Part shown: piece after piece, positions 35,284-44,028 of the stretch
How the letters are laid out: each line of letters starts with the position of its first letter
Numbering within the stretch: the first letter of the stretch is position 1
Source of the DNA: JAIXWP01 sp965247015
Lineage (GTDB): Bacteria; Bacteroidota; Bacteroidia; Flavobacteriales_D; Sanyastnellaceae
Assembly (NCBI GenBank): GCA_965247015.1
Contig: CBDFGG010000004.1
Location: 682,001 to 746,000, forward strand
Length of the DNA stretch: 64,000 bases
Reading direction: 5' to 3'
The notes under the pieces: generated by a model
The model's database searches: none
The model's input: only the letters and a program-made list of their open reading frames with translations
Told to the model about the DNA's origin: nothing
Made by a program: the position numbers and the translations under genes

Positions 35284-36177
35284 TTGAAGTCCTTACAACC
35301 TCTCCATGTCTTCGTTCTAGCTCTATTAGCCCTTACTTGGGGAAGTTCATTCATCTTGATGAAATACGGAATGCACGCGGAGAATGGAAAACTCGTTTTC
35401 ACTCCCAACCAAGTAGCAAGCATGCGCCTTTCTCTTGCCGGACTAGCGCTACTTCCAGTGAGTGTCTTTGCTATTAGAAAATTAAAAAGAGAAGATTTAA
35501 AATGGATCATGCTTGTAGGCCTTGTAGGCAGCGGCATTCCAGCTTTCCTTTTTACCAACTCTCAAAAATTTCTCGATAGCAGCCTAGTAGGTATTTTAAA
35601 TTCCCTCACCCCACTGTTCACATTGATTGTGGCTCGATTGGTCTTTAAAAAAATGATTGAGCCTCGACAAACAGTCGGTGTCCTCATCGGACTGGGAGGA
35701 GCTATTGCACTGGTTTCGCTCCGAGGCTTTGGAGCAAGCAGTCATTGGGAGTATGCTTTTCTAATCTTAATCGCAACCCTGAGCTATGGGGTAAGTGTCA
35801 ATGTGGTGCAAAACAAACTTGCTCATGTAAGTTCCTTACACATCACTGCCATCTCATTGTTATTCGCTGGAATTCCTTGTGGTATGTACGCATTTAGCAC
35901 TGGAGTCCCAGAGGTGGTTGTGAATCACCCAAAAGGCTGGATATCCTTTGCCGCTGTGGCAACGCTTGCATTGGCCGGCACTGCGATGGCTAACATGCTC
36001 TACTTCTGGCTGACTCAACAAACCTCAGCGTTGATTGCGTCATCCGTGACTTACCTCATGCCTCTTGTAGCAGTAATGTGGGGAGTAATGGATCATGAAG
36101 TACTGAATGTGTTCCATCTTATTTGCGCATTAATTATTCTTTCAGGCGTCTGGCTCGTATCCAATCGAAAAAGATAA
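35284..36177 (+). CDS. EamA-family (DMT) transporter
   Basis: The 297-residue protein has ten hydrophobic segments in two EamA halves; the first half starts LALLALTWGSSFILMKYG, the second begins around residue 155. The start is TTG at 35284: the nearest upstream ATG (35256) is out of frame, and the family N-terminus begins exactly here. Drug/metabolite transporters of this type export diverse small molecules, so the substrate is unknown. Confidence 0.9.
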   Translation: MKSLQPLHVFVLALLALTWGSSFILMKYGMHAENGKLVFTPNQVASMRLSLAGLALLPVSVFAIRKLKREDLKWIMLVGLVGSGIPAFLFTNSQKFLDSSLVGILNSLTPLFTLIVARLVFKKMIEPRQTVGVLIGLGGAIALVSLRGFGASSHWEYAFLILIATLSYGVSVNVVQNKLAHVSSLHITAISLLFAGIPCGMYAFSTGVPEVVVNHPKGWISFAAVATLALAGTAMANMLYFWLTQQTSALIASSVTYLMPLVAVMWGVMDHEVLNVFHLICALIILSGVWLVSNRKR

Positions 36178-36236
36178 TTGTAGGGAAACAAACAAAAGGT
36201 TTGTATAACAAAATACTACACCTTGTTTACCTACTT

Positions 36237-37100
36237 ATGAGAAAGCGATTCGACTCTTTAGCCAAATGGCTTTCGCCAAAATTTCAAACAGTTCATCTCG
36301 AATACAAGGTGAACCTTATTCCTCGATTTAAAGAAGGAAATTTTGTATTTGAAAAGTTGAACGCACTTGTCAAGGAGAATCATAATAGCTTTAGAGAATT
36401 ATTAGAGAGCTTTACTATTCATCTGGACAAAATCTCAGAGATCAAGGAACATTCGCAAGAAACAAATGAAGACCTCCCCACTTGGAATAATGGATATTTC
36501 CCTGGAATGGACATCATCAATCTGTATGGGGTCATTGCGCATTGCAAGCCAAAACAAATTTTAGAGATTGGATCTGGAAACTCAACCAAGGTGGCGCGAA
36601 AGGCTATTCGCGAAAATGAACTCCCTACCAAAATAACATCAATAGATCCCTTTCCTAGAGCGAATATTGACCATTTGAGTGACACCGTGATTCGACTTCC
36701 TTTGGAAGAGGTTACTCAGATCGGAAATTTGGTTTCTACCTTGGAGGCTGGTGACATTCTGTTTATCGACAACTCTCATCGCTCACTGCCCAACTCAGAT
36801 GTGACCATTTGCTTCCTCGAACTATTGCCTCAATTGAAGAAAGGGGTCATTGTGCATGTCCACGATATCTACATTCCATTCGAATATCCCCAATACATGT
36901 GTGATCGATTGTATAATGAGCAATATTTCTTAGCTTCTATGCTGATGAATAACCCGGACCGATACAAGACGATCTTGCCAAACTACTACATCTACCAAAA
37001 CACTGATTTACAGGGCGTTCTAGCTCCATTCTGGAATCTACCAGTGATGCAAAACGTTGAAAAACATGGGGGTTCCTATTGGCTGCGTATCGAAGAATAG
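36237..37100 (+). CDS. Class I SAM-dependent methyltransferase-like protein
   Basis: I prefer the ATG at 36237 (288 residues). The frame is open back to 36123, but that would overlap the EamA gene. Motif I is ILEIGSGNSTKVA; an acidic strand follows with TSIDPFPRANI, then DILFIDNSHRSLPNSD and a histidine-containing VHVHDIYIPFEYPQYM, as in the Methyltransf_24 family. Targets are usually small molecules or sugars. It lies downstream of EamA without an evident promoter. Confidence 0.78.
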   Translation: MRKRFDSLAKWLSPKFQTVHLEYKVNLIPRFKEGNFVFEKLNALVKENHNSFRELLESFTIHLDKISEIKEHSQETNEDLPTWNNGYFPGMDIINLYGVIAHCKPKQILEIGSGNSTKVARKAIRENELPTKITSIDPFPRANIDHLSDTVIRLPLEEVTQIGNLVSTLEAGDILFIDNSHRSLPNSDVTICFLELLPQLKKGVIVHVHDIYIPFEYPQYMCDRLYNEQYFLASMLMNNPDRYKTILPNYYIYQNTDLQGVLAPFWNLPVMQNVEKHGGSYWLRIEE

Positions 37101-37107
37101 CAGAAAA

Positions 37108-37139
37108 TTTGGGATAACCGAAAGAAAGTTGTACATTTG
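37108..37139 (+). promoter_or_regulatory. rplU-rpmA promoter
   Basis: TTTG (37108-37111), exactly 20 nt, TACATTTG (37132-37139). Both elements are perfect matches to the Bacteroidota consensus, and the leader to rplU is about 40 nt. Confidence 0.8.
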
Positions 37140-37181
37140 CACCCCTTAAAAAGTTTTTTTAACCCATAAATCTCATAACAG

Positions 37182-37490
37182 ATGTACGCAATTGTAGAGA
37201 TAGCAGGGCATCAGTACAAAGTACAGAAAGACCAGCAGATCTTTGTAAACCGTCTGCAAAACGAAGAAGGAAGCAAGGTTGATTTCGACCGTGTTCTCTT
37301 GATCGACGACGGTGGAAAAGTTACTGTAGGCGCCCCAGCTATAGAAGGTAAAAAGGTGACCGCCAGCGTAGTGAAACACCTAAAAGGAGACAAAGTAATT
37401 GTCTTCAAAAAGAAACGCAGAAAAGGTTACATCAAGAAGAACGGTTTCCGTGCTTACTTGACTGAAATCAAAATCGAAAAAATCGGTTAA
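37182..37490 (+). CDS. rplU: 50S ribosomal protein L21
   Basis: The 102-residue L21 has the MYAIVEIAGHQYKVQKDQ start, the VLLIDDGGKVTVG strand and a C-terminal KKRRKGYIKKNGFRAYLTEIKI tail that binds 23S rRNA. It precedes rpmA by 23 bp, the conserved L21-L27 pair. Confidence 0.98.
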   Translation: MYAIVEIAGHQYKVQKDQQIFVNRLQNEEGSKVDFDRVLLIDDGGKVTVGAPAIEGKKVTASVVKHLKGDKVIVFKKKRRKGYIKKNGFRAYLTEIKIEKIG

Positions 37491-37513
37491 ACCACCTCTA
37501 AATCCAATAAGAA

Positions 37514-37774
37514 ATGGCACACAAGAAAGGTGAAGGTAAAGTAAAGAACGGCCGTGAGTCGGAAAGCAAAAGATTAGGCGTAAAAATTTACGGCGGTCAA
37601 GTTTGCATCGCAGGTAACATTATCGTTCGTCAACGTGGAACACGTCACAATGCAGGTGTAAACGTAGGTATCGGAAAAGATCATACGCTATACGCTCTTG
37701 TTGACGGAACAGTTGAATTCCGTAAAAAGAAAGACAACAAGTCGTTCGTAACGGTTATTCCTGCTCAGGCATAA
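37514..37774 (+). CDS. rpmA: 50S ribosomal protein L27
   Basis: The 86-residue L27 begins directly MAHKKGEGKVKNGRES, so it has no cleavable N-terminal extension of the Firmicutes type. The conserved ESKRLGVKIYGGQ and RQRGTRHNAG segments reach the peptidyl-transferase centre. A strong terminator follows at 37802. Confidence 0.98.
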   Translation: MAHKKGEGKVKNGRESESKRLGVKIYGGQVCIAGNIIVRQRGTRHNAGVNVGIGKDHTLYALVDGTVEFRKKKDNKSFVTVIPAQA

Positions 37775-37801
37775 CCGGGGGTACCGGCTAAAAGGATACT
37801 T

Positions 37802-37845
37802 AAAACTCCCGGACCACGATCTTCGTGGATCGGGAGTTTTTTTTT
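37802..37845 (+). terminator. Terminator after rpmA
   Basis: A long hairpin with arms AAACTCCCG and CGGGAGTTT, plus an inner CCACGA/TCGTGG stem, is followed by nine or more T. It separates the L21/L27 operon from serS. Confidence 0.92.
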
Positions 37846-37859
37846 AACCCAATACTATC

Positions 37860-39137
37860 ATGCTTCAAGTTAATTACATTCGAGAAAATAAAGAAAAAGT
37901 ACTCGCTGGCCTTGCTAAGCGTAATAAAGATTTTTCTACTCAAATCGACGAAGTACTCGCTATCGACGAAACGCGACGCAAAACACAAAACGAATTAGAC
38001 TCACTCCTTGCTGAAGCGAATAAACTCGCTAAGGAAATTGGTGATCTATTCAAAGCTGGTAAAAAAGATGAAGCAGATGCGCTCAAAGCACGTACTGCAG
38101 AAATCAAAGAAACTACCAAGCAACTCGAGCTTACTCTTGCAGGACACGAAGAAGCACAAAAACAACTCCTCTATCAAATTCCAAACGTGCCATTTGAAGC
38201 AGTGGTGCAAGGAAAATCAGCAGAGGAAAATGTGGAGGTCTTTAACTGGGGCACTATTCCTAGTCTTGAAGAATCGAAAAAACCTCACTGGGAATTAGCC
38301 GCGGAATACAAACTCATCGATTTCGAATTGGGAGTGAAAATTACTGGCGCTGGATTCCCTGTTTATATGGGAGCAGGAGCACGACTACAAAGAGCCCTGA
38401 TCAATTTCTTCCTAGATGAAGCGCAGAAAGCGGGATACAAGGAAGTAACACCTCCTCACATGGTCAACGAAGCCAGCGGCTACGGCACCGGACAGCTACC
38501 GGATAAAGAAGGTCAGATGTACTATGTAAAAGAGGACGATTTGTACCTCATCCCAACCGCTGAGGTACCCTTGACGAATCTTTATCGTGATGTGATTCTT
38601 AAAGAAGATGAGCTACCAGTATTGATGACTGGATATACACCTTGCTTCCGTCGTGAAGCGGGATCTTATGGTAAAGATGTACGTGGACTTAACCGTCTGC
38701 ACCAATTTGACAAAGTTGAAATCGTTCAGCTTGCACATCCTGATAAAAGCTATGAAATTCTAGAAACAATGGTAGAGCATGTAAAAATGCTTCTTCAAAA
38801 ACTAGAACTTCCCTTCCGTATCGTGCGCCTTTGCGGGGGTGACATGGGCTTTACATCTGCGATGACCTACGACTTTGAAGTGTATTCTGCTGCACAAGAG
38901 AGATGGTTGGAAGTAAGCTCTACTTCAAACTTTGAAACCTTCCAAGCAAATCGTTTGAAGTGCAGATTCAAAGGACAAGATGGTAAAACACAATTGGTAC
39001 ATACACTCAATGGTTCTGCCCTAGCACTTCCTCGTATCATGGCATCATTGCTTGAAAATAACCAAACAGCTAATGGCATTAAGATTCCAGCTGCACTCGT
39101 TCCCTACATGGGCTACGCTGCAATTGAGAAAAATTAA
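37860..39137 (+). CDS. serS: Seryl-tRNA synthetase
   Basis: The 425-residue class II synthetase has an N-terminal coiled-coil arm (about 1-110) that reads the tRNA-Ser long variable arm. Motif 2 is CFRREAGSYGKDVRGLNRLHQF; motif 3 is NGSALALPRIMASLLENN. The serine-binding TAEVPLTN segment and SSTSNFETFQANR are present. The start is ATG at 37860 just behind the rpmA terminator. Confidence 0.98.
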   Translation: MLQVNYIRENKEKVLAGLAKRNKDFSTQIDEVLAIDETRRKTQNELDSLLAEANKLAKEIGDLFKAGKKDEADALKARTAEIKETTKQLELTLAGHEEAQKQLLYQIPNVPFEAVVQGKSAEENVEVFNWGTIPSLEESKKPHWELAAEYKLIDFELGVKITGAGFPVYMGAGARLQRALINFFLDEAQKAGYKEVTPPHMVNEASGYGTGQLPDKEGQMYYVKEDDLYLIPTAEVPLTNLYRDVILKEDELPVLMTGYTPCFRREAGSYGKDVRGLNRLHQFDKVEIVQLAHPDKSYEILETMVEHVKMLLQKLELPFRIVRLCGGDMGFTSAMTYDFEVYSAAQERWLEVSSTSNFETFQANRLKCRFKGQDGKTQLVHTLNGSALALPRIMASLLENNQTANGIKIPAALVPYMGYAAIEKN

Positions 39138-39170
39138 CCACTCGTAGAACATACATTGCCTGAATCGCGT

Positions 39171-39178
39171 TAATTTCG
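39171..39178 (+). promoter_or_regulatory. Candidate -7 element for the lipoprotein-TPR pair
   Basis: TAATTTCG followed by CA, one mismatch from TAnnTTTG, ends five bases before the ATG at 39184. No good -33 is visible. A leaderless transcript is predicted if this is used. Confidence 0.35.
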
Positions 39179-39183
39179 CAAGG

Positions 39184-39765
39184 ATGGCGTCTATTAAGAA
39201 AATATATACCATCGCCATGCTTATCATGGCGATGGCTGTTTTAGAGAACTGCTCTTGGCAAAAAGATTATACCTCCGAAATTCGCACGGTAGATTCTCTT
39301 CATGTCCAACTAGACAGCATTATCGAAACAGCAAAAGCACTTTCTCTTGATTCTATCCTTATCGCTCAGGACAGTGTGATGTCTCATACCACTTTCATTC
39401 AGTTCGCTTTTCAAGGTGAAATGAAAAAAGACATGGCAGAAACGATTTCGCATTATCGCTACGCGGTTTCCGTTCTAAATGATCCAGAAAAACAATACCT
39501 CGATATGCTCGCTGCTTGCATGACAAGCAAAGTGCAACTCGAGAATTTAAAAGCGGCTTTAACTTCAAAAGCCACAACAGATTCACTAGGCAACGAAATT
39601 AACGAGGCCTATGTTCAGCAAGCCATGAATGCGGAACGCAAAGCTTCTGAGATGGCGCAGAAATTGTTTGACACTTATCAAGAAGCATATCATAAATCAA
39701 TGAATGCTTACAATGAAAATAAACTGCCTATTCAAACATGGGTAGATTCACTAAGAAATATTTAA
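39184..39765 (+). CDS. Putative lipoprotein, function unknown
   Basis: The 193 residues start with a hydrophobic signal containing a possible lipobox, VLENC (Cys at about residue 23). A helical, Ser/Thr/Gln/Lys-rich body follows with coiled-coil character. I recognise no family. The TPR gene starts one base after its stop, so they are co-expressed. The build resembles the lipoprotein at 9795-10253 (signal, lipobox, helical body), although I see no clear identity. Confidence 0.7.
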   Translation: MASIKKIYTIAMLIMAMAVLENCSWQKDYTSEIRTVDSLHVQLDSIIETAKALSLDSILIAQDSVMSHTTFIQFAFQGEMKKDMAETISHYRYAVSVLNDPEKQYLDMLAACMTSKVQLENLKAALTSKATTDSLGNEINEAYVQQAMNAERKASEMAQKLFDTYQEAYHKSMNAYNENKLPIQTWVDSLRNI

Positions 39766-39766
39766 A

Positions 39767-41605
39767 ATGAAAAAGAAGTTCTCTCTTAGCAGCGTCGTGA
39801 GACTCATTACAGTGAGCCTTCTATTCCTTTTTGCAGGCTCGGTTGTTGCACAACAAGATCTAGAATTGGCAGAGTATTACTACGAAAATGGCCGTTTCGA
39901 AGAAGCCCGACTCTATTACGATAAAATTTATAAGACCAATAAAACCAATAAGGTTTACACCAATTATCTCAACACCCTGATCGCTCTCAATGATTTCGAA
40001 GAAGCGGAAAAATTGGTAAAGAAAAAAATAAAAACAGAGAATGAGGACGGGGTCGCATACGTTCAAATGGGCGATCTCTATAATAAATTCAACAAAAAAG
40101 AAGAGGCACGTGGACAGTTTAATAAAGCTGTTGACGCATGCGTCCCTACTCGAAACAATGTTCTCCGATTAGCCAGTGAGTTTACAAAGATCAATGAATA
40201 CGAATATGCACTTAAAGTGTATGAAAAGGGAAAGAAAGACGGAAAGGACGGCTACTCTTACTCCTACGAGATTTCCAATATGCAAGGAAGTCTTGGGCAA
40301 TATGATCTGATGATTGAAAGTATGTTGGATTTATTGCTGGAGTCTCCCAACTATATGCAAACCGTGCAAAATACTTTTGACCGCACGCTACAAATTCAAG
40401 AGAATGAGACCAATATGGAATTGCTCAAAGGCAAGCTCCTCAAGCGTGTACAGAAGTATCCTGAAAATATTGAGTACGCAGAAATGCTTACATGGATTTA
40501 TTTACAGAAAAAAGAATTTGGTATGGCTTTCATTCAGGCTTCTGCCCTTGACAAACGCTTGAATGAAACAGGTTTTAGAATTCTTAATCTTGGTGACCTT
40601 GCAGCCAATAGCAAAGATTACACTGCCGCTGCTAAAGCCTATCAATACATCATCGATAAAGGTCCTGCTAATGAATATTACTTCGTAGCACGCACAGAAA
40701 AATTGCGCGTTGTCTCCCAACAACTTGCAGAGAAGTCAGGAATTGACATAGCCGCTTACACCGCTCTTGCTGCAGATTACCAAACTACTATTGATCAATT
40801 AGGAAAAAATGTAGAGACTGCAACAATGATCAAAGATCTCGCGCATATCTACGCGTTCTATACCAACGAACCTGACAAAGCTATATCTCTTTTAAGAGAG
40901 GCCATTGAATTGCCTGGTGTTTATGGAAAAGTGCAAGCCATATGCAAACTAGAACTTGGAGATGTGTTAGTTTTCAAAGGAGAAATTTGGGATGCATCAC
41001 TTCTTTACTCTCAGGTTGAATTAGATTTCAAAGAGGATCCACTTGGAGCGGAAGCGAAATACCGCAACGCCAGAATTTCATATTATGTTGGAGATTTTGA
41101 ATGGGCACAAGGACAACTGGATGCTCTGAAAGCCTCTACTACCAAGCTTATTAGCAATGATGCCATTGATCTTTCGCTGTTGATCACAGACAACTTCAAC
41201 ATGGATACGATCACCGCACCGATGCAGATGTACGCTCGTGCTGATTTACTTTTTTTCCAAAATAAATTTGAGCAATCTCTACTTACACTCGATTCTCTTT
41301 TCAAAGAGTATCCAGATCATTCTCTAACGGATGAGGTCTATATGTTGAAGGCTGGAATTTTCATGAAAAAAGGAAATCATACAGAAGCACTTGCATTGTA
41401 TGATAAAGTACTTCAGTTTCATACTACAGATATCACTGCTGATGATGCGTTGTTCAAGAGTGCAGAAATTCAAGAACGCATCATTCTCGACACAGCAAAG
41501 GCGATGCAGCTTTATGAAAAGCTTATCACAGAATATCCCGGCAGTCTCTATGTCATTGAAGCGCGTAAGCGATTCCGAGCATTGCGAGGAGATAGCATTG
41601 AATAA
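39767..41605 (+). CDS. Large TPR-repeat protein, exported
   Basis: The 612-residue protein has a signal peptide (about 1-28, SVVA before Q) and then tetratricopeptide repeats through most of its length, e.g. LAEYYYENGRFEEARLYYDK, a central EYALKVYEKG and C-terminal EALALYDKVLQFH and AMQLYEKLI. TPR scaffolds of this kind in Bacteroidota are often periplasmic or outer-membrane-associated. Partner unknown; the preceding lipoprotein is the best candidate. A terminator follows. Confidence 0.88.
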   Translation: MKKKFSLSSVVRLITVSLLFLFAGSVVAQQDLELAEYYYENGRFEEARLYYDKIYKTNKTNKVYTNYLNTLIALNDFEEAEKLVKKKIKTENEDGVAYVQMGDLYNKFNKKEEARGQFNKAVDACVPTRNNVLRLASEFTKINEYEYALKVYEKGKKDGKDGYSYSYEISNMQGSLGQYDLMIESMLDLLLESPNYMQTVQNTFDRTLQIQENETNMELLKGKLLKRVQKYPENIEYAEMLTWIYLQKKEFGMAFIQASALDKRLNETGFRILNLGDLAANSKDYTAAAKAYQYIIDKGPANEYYFVARTEKLRVVSQQLAEKSGIDIAAYTALAADYQTTIDQLGKNVETATMIKDLAHIYAFYTNEPDKAISLLREAIELPGVYGKVQAICKLELGDVLVFKGEIWDASLLYSQVELDFKEDPLGAEAKYRNARISYYVGDFEWAQGQLDALKASTTKLISNDAIDLSLLITDNFNMDTITAPMQMYARADLLFFQNKFEQSLLTLDSLFKEYPDHSLTDEVYMLKAGIFMKKGNHTEALALYDKVLQFHTTDITADDALFKSAEIQERIILDTAKAMQLYEKLITEYPGSLYVIEARKRFRALRGDSIE

Positions 41606-41609
41606 AAAA

Positions 41610-41644
41610 GGCCAGCTTTCCGTTGAGAGCTGACCCATTTTATT
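41610..41644. terminator. Terminator between convergent TPR and DUF4097-like genes
   Basis: The stem GGCCAGCTTTC / GAGAGCTGACC, with wobble pairs and a CGTT loop, is followed by a T-rich stretch (CATTTTATTT) and preceded by an A6 run, so it may work in both directions. Confidence 0.7.
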
Positions 41645-41667
41645 TACTTGCTTGTAACCTGTTTACG

Positions 41668-42528
41668 TTATAATCGCAGATCTATATTTCCAAAACTGCA
41701 ATCCACATCAATTGAGACTCCGCCATTTCCGGAAGTTCCCTTCGTAGCGACACTCAGATCATCTTTTGAGTTGAATGTTGTCTTATGCTCTCCCTTCACT
41801 TCTAGCTTACCGAATGAACATTCGGTATCAAAAGTTACTCCAGTTCCTTCTGCATTGACATAAGCATTGCCATACTCACATTCGAGCTCTATGCTTTTGC
41901 ACGTGCCGACTACTTTATTTATATCTACATTACCAAATTGCTCATTAATTCTGGAGCTACCAGTCACTTTACGCAATTTCAAATTTCCGTATTGGCATAG
42001 GAATTTCCCCCCTCCAAAAACATCGATGGTTCCATTTCCAAAAGAAACTTCAACATCATTGTCTTCCGATAATAATTCTGTTACGTGGAGATTACCATAC
42101 GAAACCTGCATCTCCATACGCCCTTTTAAACTGGAAACATTTACATTTCCGAAAGCGACATTCCCTAGTAGAGCGCCTGTTGCAGGCATTTTTACCTCAA
42201 CTGTGAAATTCACATTCTCTCTGCCTTTCCATCCACCCTTGGGTTGAATTTGAATTCCAACTTTTGCAGAACCTTCTTGAATCAATACACTATCAAAAAA
42301 TTCTTGTGCGCGCTTTTCTGACTTTACATCCGCGTTCACTTTGATAATAATTTCCATTTGATTTTGATCCCAAGTTGTCACGGTAATTTGAGCAAAACTC
42401 ATATCGCAACCCAATTCCACATTAGGATAAACCGTAAGACTTTTTCTAAACTCCTTGTAAAATACTTCCGCAGAAGAGTGGGCTTGCAGCACTACTAGCA
42501 GAAAGAGAGTCGTCGCTATTTTATGCAT
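41668..42528 (-). CDS. DUF4097-like beta-helix/adhesin-type protein
   Basis: Starting at the ATG at 42526-42528 gives 286 residues with a clear signal peptide (MHKIATTLFLLVVLQAHSSA). In-frame ATGs at 42540 and 42549 are alternatives that overlap the upstream gene further. The body has many short strand repeats of the form SFGNxxV, SYGNLHV, QYGNLKL, EYGNAYV, CSFGKLEV, CSFGNIDL, typical of DUF4097/putative auto-transporter adhesin head domains forming a right-handed beta-helix. It is the third gene of an ECF sigma operon and is probably regulated by it. Surface role inferred. Confidence 0.78.
   Translation of the reverse strand: MHKIATTLFLLVVLQAHSSAEVFYKEFRKSLTVYPNVELGCDMSFAQITVTTWDQNQMEIIIKVNADVKSEKRAQEFFDSVLIQEGSAKVGIQIQPKGGWKGRENVNFTVEVKMPATGALLGNVAFGNVNVSSLKGRMEMQVSYGNLHVTELLSEDNDVEVSFGNGTIDVFGGGKFLCQYGNLKLRKVTGSSRINEQFGNVDINKVVGTCKSIELECEYGNAYVNAEGTGVTFDTECSFGKLEVKGEHKTTFNSKDDLSVATKGTSGNGGVSIDVDCSFGNIDLRL
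41812..41829. repeat. ACCGAA/TTCGGT palindrome, copy 5
   Basis: ACCGAATGAACATTCGGT has perfect 8-bp arms with an AA centre. It is the reverse complement of copy 2 exactly. It sits in the DUF4097-like gene, where the frame reads T-E-C-S-F-G. Confidence 0.8.
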
Positions 42529-43054
42529 TCTTTTGATCATGGCTTTCATTATTTTTTTGAATTTCCAAATACTTATTTAGTTGTTGAATAATTCGAAGTC
42601 GTACTTCGAAATTATCTATCATTCCGCGGATGATATTCTCATTATTCTGTTGATCCTGATATAACTTTGATAAACGCTCAAACTCTTGATTCAAGTAGGA
42701 AAGTTGAGCTTTTAATTCTCTTACATTATCGTCTTCGATCCCATAGACCGTGAGCTTTGAAGCGGTCGTAGAGTAAAAGTCTGCAACACGCTGTACTTCC
42801 ATAGGGAGTGACTCTTCATCATCAGTAATTGCAACTTCTTGCTTTGTTTTTTGAAGTCCGAAAAAAGCGGTCACTGCCAATGCAATTACAACGAGTGCTG
42901 CCCACCAACGAATGTCCTTTTTCCAACCATTTTTCTTTTCAATGGATCTTTGAACACGTTGCTCAAAACGTGATTCATGTCCTTCATGAATGGGTGAATC
43001 ATTTGCTAATTCATTCATCCAATCATTCATACTATTTTTCAATTCTTCCTTCAT
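42521..43054 (-). CDS. Single-span membrane protein, putative anti-sigma factor
   Basis: The 177-residue protein has an N-terminal cytoplasmic part (about 1-48), one membrane helix (about 49-66, WWAALVVIALAVTAFFG) and an extracytoplasmic coiled coil (about 105-165). The topology and its position directly after an ECF sigma gene with an ATGA overlap fit an anti-sigma factor. The zinc-type HxxxCxxC motif is absent, so this remains an inference from context. It overlaps the DUF4097-like gene downstream. Confidence 0.65.
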   Translation of the reverse strand: MKEELKNSMNDWMNELANDSPIHEGHESRFEQRVQRSIEKKNGWKKDIRWWAALVVIALAVTAFFGLQKTKQEVAITDDEESLPMEVQRVADFYSTTASKLTVYGIEDDNVRELKAQLSYLNQEFERLSKLYQDQQNNENIIRGMIDNFEVRLRIIQQLNKYLEIQKNNESHDQKNA

Positions 43055-43578
43055 CTCTTTACATTCATTTCTTGCTTCAACTTCATAATTGCTCTGCTGT
43101 ATTGAGAGCGTGATGTGGAGGTAGCGATTCCCAGTTGATTTCCTATTTCCTCGTGAGATATCCCCTCCATCGCGTGCAACTGAATCACCACCTGATAACC
43201 GTGTGGTAGCTTTTTCAATTCACCCAACAATTGATCTACCGGCCAATCATCTAACACGGCTGCATCGTTCAAACTATTCACCACCTTCTCCTCTTTTTCC
43301 CACTCAAGGTGTTTCTTATCCTTTTTATATCGATTCAATGCCTCTCGGATACAAATCGATTTTTGCCAAGACAGATAACGCTCCGGTTGCCTCAACTCCT
43401 CTAATTTTCCGAAACCCTTAATGTATCCCTCTTGCATTGCATCTTCCGCATCGGCCTTATTTCTCAAGATAAAGTACACGGACGGGTAGATCTGAGACCA
43501 CGACTGCTTGTACAACGCAGTCATTGCCGAAGCATCTTGCCTCCTACACTTCTCTATCAAAATGGTCCAGTCGATCAC
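43051..43578 (-). CDS. ECF-type RNA polymerase sigma factor
   Basis: The 175-residue protein has sigma region 2 (ADAEDAMQEGYIKGF, about residues 42-56) and region 4 with the helix-turn-helix GISHEEIGNQLGIATSTSRSQYSRA near the C-terminus. There is no region 3, as in ECF factors. It is first in an operon with a putative membrane anti-sigma factor and a DUF4097-like protein. The promoter would lie at the edge of the repeat-rich region upstream of katG. Confidence 0.92.
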   Translation of the reverse strand: MIDWTILIEKCRRQDASAMTALYKQSWSQIYPSVYFILRNKADAEDAMQEGYIKGFGKLEELRQPERYLSWQKSICIREALNRYKKDKKHLEWEKEEKVVNSLNDAAVLDDWPVDQLLGELKKLPHGYQVVIQLHAMEGISHEEIGNQLGIATSTSRSQYSRAIMKLKQEMNVKR

Positions 43579-43636
43579 TATCGTAATAAGGTGTTTCGAT
43601 TATATGACACGCAATATGCAAAAACGCTGCATGGGA

Positions 43637-43736
43637 AAATGACAAATTACAAATGACAAGGGACAAATGATCTCGGCTGTGCCGAGAACAAATGACAAAT
43701 GATCTCGGCTTCGCCGAGATCGAGGGACAGATGGGC
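43637..43736. repeat. Left arm of inverted repeat: heptamers and hairpins
   Basis: The arm consists of near-identical 7-mers (TGACAAA/GGACAAA variants) interrupted by two hairpins: CTCGGC-TGT-GCCGAG (43672-43686) and a perfect 9-bp stem GATCTCGGC-TTC-GCCGAGATC (43701-43721). Bases 43662-43697 are repeated exactly, inverted, at 43864-43899. Confidence 0.88.
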
Positions 43737-43828
43737 TGGATATTCAACAATTTATAATAATATTCAAAACACGAATTAATCTCTAACTCTAAAATACTTA
43801 CATACTTTTTAGGGCAGTGTCAAGCCGA

Positions 43829-43930
43829 GATCACTTGTATCTTGTAATTTGTCATTTGTCACTTGTCATTTGTTCTCGGCACAGCCGAGATCATTTGTCA
43901 CTTGTCCCTTGTCTCTTGTCGTTTGTTTCT
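43829..43930. repeat. Right arm of inverted repeat: heptamers and hairpins
   Basis: The mirror-image arm carries TTTGTCA/CTTGTCA heptamers, starts at a GCCGAGATC half-site and has one CTCGGC-ACA-GCCGAG hairpin. The exact 36-bp match to the left arm is 43864-43899. Outer CAGTGTC (43815-43821) and GACACTG (43934-43940) form a 7-bp inverted flank around this arm. Confidence 0.88.
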
Positions 43931-44028
43931 ATCGACACTGTCAATGATTCATAGATAATATTGATATCATTTTATTTTTGATATTAATCGCTACATTCGC
44001 TTAAATCAAACAATTAAAAACAAACAAC

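Larger units (their letters stand above)
43579..44028. other. Repeat-rich intergenic region between the ECF operon and katG
   Basis: 450 bp with no credible gene. It holds a pair of inverted arms made of TGACAAA-type heptamers and CTCGGC/GCCGAG hairpins, an A/T-rich spacer and, next to katG, two TTGATAT direct repeats (43961 and 43978) and a TACATTCG -7-like box at 43992-43999. The divergent promoters of the ECF operon and katG must lie here. Confidence 0.8.

Noticed and set aside
43544..43750. 68-codon ORF across the repeat arm
   Set aside because: It is a translation of heptamer repeats plus the antisense of the ECF gene start; not a credible protein.
43637..43930. Possible CRISPR array
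   Set aside because: The repeats are 7-mers and hairpins in inverted arms, with no regular repeat-spacer pattern and no cas genes nearby.
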